Shown here: positions 51,124-56,865 of the stretch, one piece after another
Layout of the letters: each line of letters starts with the position of its first letter
Position numbering within the stretch: position 1 is the first letter of the stretch
Assembly: GCA_024644045.1 (NCBI GenBank)
Contig: JAHELT010000012.1
Span: 1-56,865, forward strand
Reading direction: 5' to 3'
From: Chromatiales bacterium
GTDB lineage: Bacteria > Pseudomonadota > Gammaproteobacteria > JAHELT01
DNA: 56,865 bases
Notes under the pieces: model-generated
What the model saw: the letters and a program-made list of their open reading frames with translations, nothing else
The model's database searches: none
What the model was told of the DNA's origin: nothing
Translations under genes and position numbers: made by a program

Positions 51124-52131
51124 TCAGACGATGGCGTCGACAATCGGTGCGACGCCATGGCGGAAAGGATCGACGGTCGGCAGACCGAGGCGTTGCTGTG
51201 TCTCTTCGAGGTAATGCCGCGCGTCTGCTTCCGTCAACGCGGCCGTGTTGACCGCAATCGCGACGCATTCCACCCGCGGGCTGGTGAGGCGCGCCACGTC
51301 GAGATTCGCGTCGATGCACACCTGCAGATCGGGTATCTGATAGTCGGGCAATCCCCGCATGTGTGTACGCGTCGGCTCGTGGCACAGCACCAGTGCGTCG
51401 GGCTGGGCGCCGTGCAGCAGGCCGGTGGACACGCCGGCGAACGAAGCATGGAACAGCGAGCCCTGGCCTTCGATGATGTCCCAGTGCGCAGGATCGTTAG
51501 CGGGCGCCAGCGCTTCGATCGCCCCGGCGATGAAGTCGGCGACGACGGCGTCGACGGAAACACCGCTGCCGGCGATGAGGATCCCGGTCTGCCCGGTGGC
51601 GCGGAAATCGACCGGCATGCCGCGCGCGCGCATTTCTTTCTCGATAGCCAGGGTCGTGTACATCTTGCCGCAGGAGCAGTCCGTGCCCACTGCCAGCAGG
51701 CGCTTGCCGCTGCGCGGTTTACCGTTGCCGACCGCAAAGGTCTCGCTCGGATGGCGCACGTCGAACAGGCGCCGGCCGCAGGCCGCGGCCGTGTCGCGCA
51801 GCTCGGGCACGTCGGCGAGCTTGTTGTGCAGACCGGCGGCGAGGTCCATGCCGGCTTCCAGCGCCTCGCGCAGCACGCTGATCCAGTTCTCCGCGATGAT
51901 GCCGCCGCGGTTGGCGACGCCGACGACCAGCGTCTGCGCGCCGGCAGCCCGCGCCTGCGCCACCGTCATGTCCGTCAGGCCGACATCCGCATGACAGTCT
52001 GGCAACCGCAGCTGACCGACGCAGTTCTCGGCGCGCCAGTGCTTGATGCCCTGGGCAACCTTGGCGGCCAGGGGGTCTGCCGCATCACCCAGGAACAGCA
52101 GATAGGGCGTGCCTATATTGATCGCTTTCAT
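51124..52131 (-). CDS. dgcN: D-glutamate N-acetyltransferase DgcN (DUF1611 family)
   Basis: A 335-residue DUF1611-type protein. N-terminal Rossmann-like half with PYLLFLGDAADPLAAK and LVVGVANRGGIIAENW. Central P-loop-like GTDCSCGKMYTTLAIEKEM, then IIEGQGSLFHASFAGVSTGLL and LVLCHEPTR. The DgcN branch of this family acetylates D-glutamate as the first step of a D-Glu catabolic route with DgcA. First gene of the dgcN-dgcA-dat operon; its promoter lies in the 158-base gap shared with the divergent alr. A DgcR regulator is not seen nearby. Confidence 0.82.
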   Translation of the reverse strand: MKAINIGTPYLLFLGDAADPLAAKVAQGIKHWRAENCVGQLRLPDCHADVGLTDMTVAQARAAGAQTLVVGVANRGGIIAENWISVLREALEAGMDLAAGLHNKLADVPELRDTAAACGRRLFDVRHPSETFAVGNGKPRSGKRLLAVGTDCSCGKMYTTLAIEKEMRARGMPVDFRATGQTGILIAGSGVSVDAVVADFIAGAIEALAPANDPAHWDIIEGQGSLFHASFAGVSTGLLHGAQPDALVLCHEPTRTHMRGLPDYQIPDLQVCIDANLDVARLTSPRVECVAIAVNTAALTEADARHYLEETQQRLGLPTVDPFRHGVAPIVDAIV

Positions 52132-52289
52132 TCTCCTGATCCTTCGCTATCATTGGGCGGCCTGGCAGGTGTGACCCTGATCCGCGCGCGAAAAACGCTA
52201 ACAGATTGCGACGCGCCGCGCACTAACTAGCGACCGACCCGCGCACGGCGGTATCGTCGCGCCGATCGAACAGAGGATAAGAATCGCCG

Positions 52290-53438
52290 TTGAACATTCC
52301 CGCTCGAGACTCGCGGCACACCGCCCCGCCCCCGCTTGGGGATGCGCGCCCATGCCTGCACGTGGACTTGGCGGCCGTGCGCGACAACTTCGGCCGCTAC
52401 TGCGCCGCGACCTCGGCGCGCGTGGCTGCGGTGGTCAAGGCGGACGCCTATGGTCTCGGCATGATTCCGGTGGCGGATGCACTCTACAAGGCGGGCTGCC
52501 GGACCTTTTTCGTGGCGTTCACCGCGGAAGGCGCGAGCCTGCGCGAGCACCTGCGCGACGTGGATATCTACGTGCTTTCTCCGCTGGTCGCGACGGAATC
52601 GCAGGTGCTGCTGAATTACGGCCTGATACCCTGCCTGTACGATCTGCAAGGCGTCGACGCCTGGCTGATCGCTGCGCGCGAGGCCAACATGACCATGCCG
52701 GTGGCGCTGCACGTGGAAACCGGTATCAACCGGCTGGGGATGCCCGAAACCGAAGTCCGCGCACTGTGCAACGATCAGCGTCGCCGCCGCGGGCTGCACG
52801 TGGCGATGCTGATGAGTCATCTCGCCTGTGCGGACGATCCGGGCGCTGCGCACAACGCGCGGCAGCTGCGGCGATTCGAGCAGATGCGGCGGCTGTTTCC
52901 CGGTGTGCCATGCAGCTTGAGCAACTCGGGCGGCGTGTTTCTGGGGCGTAACTACCATTTCGACATGGTGCGTCCCGGCATCGGCCTTTACGGGCACGAC
53001 CCGCACTACCGGGTCACCGCGCCGCGGGTAAAGCCGGTAGTGCGTTTCGAAGCGCCGTTGGCGCAGATCAAGCGCCTGCCTGCCGGGGAAGCTGTCGGTT
53101 ACGGCGCCACGTACGTCAGCCGCGAGGACAAGCAGATCGGCGTGGTTCTGGCCGGGTATGCCGATGGCATCGACCGGCGCGCCTTCGATCCCCAGTCGTG
53201 GCCTCCGCAGCAGGCGGCCGTGAGCGGCGTTCGCGTGCGCGTCATCGGGCGCATCTCCATGGACATCACCACCGTTGACCTTTCGGCGCTTCACGGACGC
53301 CAGGTGCGTGTCGGGGATACGGTCGAGTTCTTCGGCCAGGTGATCGCGGTGGAGGAGATCGCCGAGCAGCTGGGAACGATTCCCTATGAACTTTTCACGC
53401 GCATCGGTTCACGCGTGGTGCGCGCTTACGAGGAGTGA
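52290..53438 (+). CDS. alr: Alanine racemase
   Basis: A 382-residue fold-type III PLP enzyme. The PLP Lys50 lies in AAVVKADAYGLG and the second catalytic Tyr271 in VGYGATYVSRED. HVETGINRLGMP, SNSGGVFLG and VIGRISMDITTVDLS complete the family set. It interconverts L- and D-alanine and possibly other amino acids. The start is TTG, after an AGAGGATAAG stretch; an ATG further in is not supported by homology. It diverges from dgcN and overlaps its cotranscribed dioxygenase gene by none, with a seven-base gap. Confidence 0.88.
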   Translation: MNIPARDSRHTAPPPLGDARPCLHVDLAAVRDNFGRYCAATSARVAAVVKADAYGLGMIPVADALYKAGCRTFFVAFTAEGASLREHLRDVDIYVLSPLVATESQVLLNYGLIPCLYDLQGVDAWLIAAREANMTMPVALHVETGINRLGMPETEVRALCNDQRRRRGLHVAMLMSHLACADDPGAAHNARQLRRFEQMRRLFPGVPCSLSNSGGVFLGRNYHFDMVRPGIGLYGHDPHYRVTAPRVKPVVRFEAPLAQIKRLPAGEAVGYGATYVSREDKQIGVVLAGYADGIDRRAFDPQSWPPQQAAVSGVRVRVIGRISMDITTVDLSALHGRQVRVGDTVEFFGQVIAVEEIAEQLGTIPYELFTRIGSRVVRAYEE

Positions 53439-53445
53439 GCGAAAA

Positions 53446-54447
53446 ATGCCCGGGACGCTGCGTTTAGCCGGAGAGCCGACGCCCGTGCCGGAGAGCGCGA
53501 TCGGTTCGCGCACCCGCAGCTGGCGCTCGGCGGACGTGGATCCGTTGCGCTGCATCGTGGAGATCGAAGGAGCGGCGCGCGATGAGCTTGCGGCCATGTG
53601 CGAGCAGATCCGCAGCGCGCCGCTTCCTGTCACGCTGCGTCACGCCGATCATTTCGATATTCCCGGTTTACGCCGCATCATGGGACAGTGCCGGAGCGCG
53701 CTCGACAATAGCGTCGGCGTTGTGGTGCTGGATCGGCTGCCGCTGGATGACATGGATCTCGCCGAGGCCTTGGCGGTCTTCTGGAGCCTGGGCGGGCTGA
53801 TCGGACGCAACGTCGCGCAGAAATGGGACGGCACGGTGCTCTACGACGTCACGGATAGAGGACTGGCGTACAGCTACGGGGTGCGCGGTTCGTACACCAG
53901 CGTGGAGCTGGTGTTTCACACCGACAATGCGTTCGGCGTGATGCCGCCGTGGTATGTCGGGCTGCTGTGCGTGCACCCGGCGAAGGAGGGCGGCGTCAGC
54001 CGGTTCTGCAGTCTGACGGCGGTGCATGACCGACTGCTCGAGACCGAGCCGCGGCTGCTGGCGCGGCTCTACCAGCCGATGCTGTGGGACCGGCAGGCGG
54101 AACACGCCGAAGGCGCGCCGGTAGTGGCCGCCGCACCGATGTTCCGCTGGCAGGACGGGCGTCTCAGCGTGCGCGCGAATCCGAGCCTGGTGCGCAAAGG
54201 CTACGCGGTCGCTGAGCGGGAGATAGACCATGAGTTGCACGCCGCGCTCGCGGTCTTCCAGGGTCTGACCGAGGACCCGGCGTTCTGGTTCGAGCTGCCG
54301 ATCGAGCGCGGACAGCTCCAGTACCTCAACAATATCGACATCGCACACTACCGCAGCGAGTTCCAGGATCCGCCGGAAACGGCGCACAAACGGCATCTCG
54401 TGCGAACCTGGCACCGCGACGCCGGCCGCCCGCTCTACGACGGGTAG
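53446..54447 (+). CDS. TauD/TfdA-like Fe(II)/2-oxoglutarate dioxygenase
   Basis: A 333-residue protein. The metal triad is shown by His158 and Asp160 in LVFHTDNAFG and a C-terminal His in the KRHLVRTWHR strand, with Arg residues there for 2-oxoglutarate. N-terminal half is helical (ADHFDIPGLRRIM). The family hydroxylates or cleaves small acids with loss of CO2 from 2-oxoglutarate. It follows alr by seven bases, so the substrate may be an amino-acid-like compound; no closer family is recognised. It ends before a tandem repeat. Confidence 0.78.
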   Translation: MPGTLRLAGEPTPVPESAIGSRTRSWRSADVDPLRCIVEIEGAARDELAAMCEQIRSAPLPVTLRHADHFDIPGLRRIMGQCRSALDNSVGVVVLDRLPLDDMDLAEALAVFWSLGGLIGRNVAQKWDGTVLYDVTDRGLAYSYGVRGSYTSVELVFHTDNAFGVMPPWYVGLLCVHPAKEGGVSRFCSLTAVHDRLLETEPRLLARLYQPMLWDRQAEHAEGAPVVAAAPMFRWQDGRLSVRANPSLVRKGYAVAEREIDHELHAALAVFQGLTEDPAFWFELPIERGQLQYLNNIDIAHYRSEFQDPPETAHKRHLVRTWHRDAGRPLYDG

Positions 54448-54458
54448 CCCAGGGGTTT

Positions 54459-54565
54459 CCCCTTACGCACTACCCCCCCAACGTCGCGCATACCAATCGA
54501 CAGGGACTGTCCCCTTACGTGGTACCCCCGATGTCACGCACACCAATAGGACGGGGACTGTCCCC
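54459..54565. repeat. Two tandem copies of a ~54-base repeat with GGGGACTGTCCCC
   Basis: Two similar units follow each other. Both carry CCCCTTACG, then a C-run, then a GTCRCGCA(T/C)ACCAAT stretch, then (G)GGGACTGTCCC, a near-perfect palindrome. They differ at several bases. They lie between the converging dioxygenase and hydratase genes. The GGGGAC core resembles the TTGGGGA palindromes at 29612 and 33225. Confidence 0.65.
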
Positions 54566-54586
54566 ACGCGCCGTCCGACTCGGTTC

Positions 54587-55375
54587 TCAGTCCTCGGTAG
54601 CCAGTACCACCGTCAGCTCACCAAACTCGCCGAAATCCACCGCCACCTGATGGCCCGGCATGATCGGAGCCGGTTTCCCGCACACCCCGGTGGTGACGAA
54701 GCTGCCGGCGGTGATGCTTCGGCCGCGCTCGCGGTAGTGGTTGACGAACCAGGTCAGCGCGTCGCGCGGATCGCCCAGCGCATCGCCGCCGACCCCCCGG
54801 CTGACGGATTCGCCGCCGACTAAGGTTTGCACCCGGTGGGCCGCTAGATCCGCAGCGCGCCATGGCTGCGTGATGCGCGGTCCCAGCACGAAGGCATAGG
54901 CGCAGGCGTTGTCGGCGACCAGCTGCGCGGCGCCCGCCTGGACGAAATCGCCGAACCGGGCGTTGGGCAGCTCGATCCCGAGCCGCAGGTGGCCGATCAG
55001 GTCCATGGCCTCCTCGCGCTCGAACAGTGCCTCGCGCGGCGCGACGTCGACGCCGAACTCGAACACGAACTCGGCTTCAGCGACGCGCATGGTGTTGCCC
55101 CGCATCGGCGCAGTGGCGCCGGGTTCGAGCACCCGCGATGCGCGAAACTGCCCCGTGATCGGGTGCTCGACGGCGATATGCGCCTGCCCGGCGGCGCTGG
55201 TGGCGGCGATCTTGTAACCGCTGACCGGCTCGCCCAGGGCCTCGATGACTGCGTCCTGCAGCGCGTAGCCGGCGGCGATATCGGTCGGACGAACCGCCTC
55301 CGGCAGCGCGTCGATGGTGCGGTCGTGACGCCAGGCGTCCAGCAGGATGTCCTGCGCCGAGGTGAGTTTTTGCAT
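54587..55375 (-). CDS. 2-keto-4-pentenoate hydratase-like (fumarylacetoacetate hydrolase family) protein
   Basis: A 262-residue MhpD-type protein. Features: AAGYALQDAVIEALGEPVSGYKIAATS, then VAEAEFVFEFGVDVAP (the metal-binding Glu pair), IELPNARFGDF, and VTTGVCGKPAPIMPGH-VAVDFGEFG. Known members add water to 2-hydroxy-dienoates in aromatic meta-cleavage, or decarboxylate related acids. No aromatic dioxygenase is beside it, so its substrate is open. It is divergent from the small conserved gene at 55529. Confidence 0.85.
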   Translation of the reverse strand: MQKLTSAQDILLDAWRHDRTIDALPEAVRPTDIAAGYALQDAVIEALGEPVSGYKIAATSAAGQAHIAVEHPITGQFRASRVLEPGATAPMRGNTMRVAEAEFVFEFGVDVAPREALFEREEAMDLIGHLRLGIELPNARFGDFVQAGAAQLVADNACAYAFVLGPRITQPWRAADLAAHRVQTLVGGESVSRGVGGDALGDPRDALTWFVNHYRERGRSITAGSFVTTGVCGKPAPIMPGHQVAVDFGEFGELTVVLATED

Positions 55376-55528
55376 GGTTCAGGTCCGAGCTGATCGACAG
55401 GGGAACGAGCGTTGTTACACCGTTTTGCGAGTTTTGTCACCACCGGTGGCTTTCCTCACCGGCGGGGGCTTGCGTTTGCTGCGCTGCCGCATATAATCGC
55501 GCGCTTCTGTAAATCGAGCGGACAACCG

Positions 55529-55921
55529 GTGATCGACCCCAGCCAGCCAGTGCGCGTGTTCAGGAACTGGAAGCATGACTGCTACAGCATCATGCAGGGG
55601 GGCCGCGTGCGCGCGTCCGCCAGCCAGGTCCAGCTGAGCGGCGTCGAATTTCTGGTTCGTGAGTCGGGCCGCAACCGGATGCTGCGCGGCCTGGGGAAGA
55701 ACGTGCACGCGTACGCCATTGGTCGCCTGGTCGACTACGTGCACCCGCACGATACGCGCAGCCTCGAGCGCATCGACGGCCGCGGCGTGTTCTACGACCC
55801 CTACCGTTACGCCAGCTTCGTGGACAGCGACACGCTTGCCCCGGTTACCGCCGCCGGCATCGCACACTTCGACGAAAACGGGGTGATTTACACTCCGGTC
55901 GAGCTGCCGCTCGCCGCCTGA
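55529..55921 (+). CDS. Conserved small protein of unknown function
   Basis: About 130 residues from a GTG at 55529. It begins DPSQPVRVFRNWKHDCYSIMQGGRVRA and contains VEFLVRESGRNRMLRGLGKNVHAYAIGRL. I believe similar frames (RxxKNVHA) occur in phages and bacteria, but no function is known to me. Basic and soluble. It is in the plus strand between the hydratase and the M81 peptidase, which point away. A longer frame upstream to 55412 lacks support. Confidence 0.55.
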   Translation: MIDPSQPVRVFRNWKHDCYSIMQGGRVRASASQVQLSGVEFLVRESGRNRMLRGLGKNVHAYAIGRLVDYVHPHDTRSLERIDGRGVFYDPYRYASFVDSDTLAPVTAAGIAHFDENGVIYTPVELPLAA

Positions 55922-55930
55922 CAGGCGCGC

Positions 55931-56865
55931 TCAGGCGCCGGACGTGGGTCCGTTTGGACCGCGTCGCACCCCCTCGCGCAGATTCCGGTAGGCAAGGTTC
56001 TCCAGCCGGCAGGGATGGGTGCCCGGCGCCTCCACCAGCAGGGTCTGCGCCGCGATCGGATCGAAGTCAGCGCGGAAATGCACAGTGCTCTTCACCACCA
56101 GTAACCGCTGTTTCGCGGGTTCTATGCCGACGTGACGAAACAGTGCCTGGTCCAGGCACTGAAAGCGCTGGCTGGTAACGACGATCTGCACGTCCGCATG
56201 CTCGTCCTCGATCCGCAGCAGCGCCGTTGGCCCGACGGTTGCGTGCGCGCCGCGGTACATTTTGCCGGTGCACTCGAAGTGACCGTCCGCCAGCGCGACC
56301 ACCCGGACCGCTCCCTCGAGCGGCGCCGTCCCGGGCGTGCCGGATCGGCCGCCCACGGAACAGCGCAGCACGACGTCGGTGCCTGAGCGGTGCGCGCGGG
56401 CGGCGGTTTCCGGGTCGAAAATTGCGCCGGCAACGGCGCCGCGCACGCCGCGTTCGACCAGGCGACGGACGATTTCCATGTTGTCGCTGGTGGCGCCCGC
56501 CCCCGGATTGTCCTGCACGTCGGCGAGCACCACGGGGCCGGACCCGGTGCTGGCCAGCGCGGCGTCGATCGCAGCGTCGATGGACAGCAGCGGGTTGTCA
56601 AACACACTTTCCGCAGCCTCCAGGCTGGCCGTGGTCTCGCGAACGGCCGTCAGCACCGCCCGGTCATCCGACCCATACCCGACCACTGCGCCGCCGCACT
56701 CGAGAATATCGGCCGGCGGAAACCCGGCGGCGTAATCCACGCAAACCCGGGCATCGCTCGGAAGCCGCGCATACACCGAGCGGTGCGGCTCGAAATCCGT
56801 CCCCTGCGCCGACAGCGGCACCAGGAAGGGCAGGCGCTGCATGTGCTTGTACAGACGCTCCCCGG
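55931..56865 (-). CDS. M81 family metallopeptidase (MlrC-type), C-terminal part, runs off right edge
   Basis: About 310 residues of the C-terminal part of a protein normally ~490 long; the frame stays open to the window end, so the ATG at 56842 is not the true start. It shows the MlrC C-domain signature LADVQDNPGAGATSDNMEIV and the VKSTVHFRADFDPIA segment. The founding member degrades a linear peptide from microcystin. Other members are found near transporters and amino acid enzymes. Its place next to the D-amino acid genes suggests an unusual peptide or amide substrate, by inference. Confidence 0.85.
   Translation of the reverse strand, partial: GERLYKHMQRLPFLVPLSAQGTDFEPHRSVYARLPSDARVCVDYAAGFPPADILECGGAVVGYGSDDRAVLTAVRETTASLEAAESVFDNPLLSIDAAIDAALASTGSGPVVLADVQDNPGAGATSDNMEIVRRLVERGVRGAVAGAIFDPETAARAHRSGTDVVLRCSVGGRSGTPGTAPLEGAVRVVALADGHFECTGKMYRGAHATVGPTALLRIEDEHADVQIVVTSQRFQCLDQALFRHVGIEPAKQRLLVVKSTVHFRADFDPIAAQTLLVEAPGTHPCRLENLAYRNLREGVRRGPNGPTSGA

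Noticed and set aside
49173-54565. Integron attC sites or CRISPR repeats
   Set aside because: The palindromes are not regularly spaced, have no spacers, and lack the attC core sites; REP-like elements fit better.

Overview
The window is high-GC, gene-dense bacterial chromosome, most likely from a Pseudomonadota. A gammaproteobacterium or a relative seems most plausible, judging from the TRAP transporter, LrgAB, AzlCD, HlyU-like, PilZ, EAL and PhoX genes and the REP-like palindromes. No rRNA, tRNA, CRISPR array or prophage was found. Both ends cut through genes: an enoyl-CoA hydratase on the left and an M81 (MlrC-type) peptidase on the right.

Layout. Positions 1-3480 hold a tight catabolic operon (enoyl-CoA hydratase, acyl-CoA dehydrogenase, aryl-CoA ligase of the 2-aminobenzoate type, RidA). 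A cupin with the metal-site motifs of DddQ-type DMSP lyases follows. Positions 4240-8040 carry small enzymes (VOC, two GFA-family zinc proteins, a 2H phosphoesterase-like protein, DUF5808, GNAT). Positions 8840-11250 hold a LuxR-type response regulator facing a membrane hybrid histidine kinase. Positions 11650-13360 are small uncharacterised genes. Positions 13470-14970 are a damaged patch: an IS3-type transposase broken in two by AT-rich foreign DNA, abutting an ArsR-type regulator. A ten-repeat propeller lipoprotein and PhoX converge at 17140.

Positions 19300-36990 are mostly single-gene or two-gene units: an ABM protein and a mandelate racemase-family enzyme, a frameshifted lipoprotein, a DUF805/pilin-like fusion, a serine hydrolase, an adenylate cyclase/TPR protein, azlCD, an AhpD-like gene with a broken start, a threonine synthase-like enzyme, a secreted intradiol-dioxygenase-like protein, an alpha/beta hydrolase lipoprotein, lrgAB, GST, an Ohr gene with an internal deletion, a PhoD-like phosphatase, an MFS permease and a NYN/OST-HTH protein. 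Positions 37219-41650 hold an FAD-GcvT dehydrogenase and a small c-di-GMP group (CNB-EAL phosphodiesterase, PilZ, HlyU-like).

Positions 41810-56865 look like a coherent nutrient-acquisition region. They contain an NDP-forming acyl-CoA synthetase, a complete TRAP transporter whose two membrane subunits are unusually long, a D-amino-acid aminotransferase-dgcA-dgcN operon (D-glutamate use through N-acetylation and racemisation), alanine racemase co-transcribed with a TauD-like dioxygenase, a 2-keto-4-pentenoate hydratase-like enzyme, a small conserved protein and an M81 peptidase. My reading is uptake and breakdown of D-amino acids or related compounds. This rests on family membership and gene order, not on experiment.

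Several reading frames carry single-base shifts (near 5200, 21670, 27250 and 13785). These could be real decay or assembly error, and read-level checking would decide.
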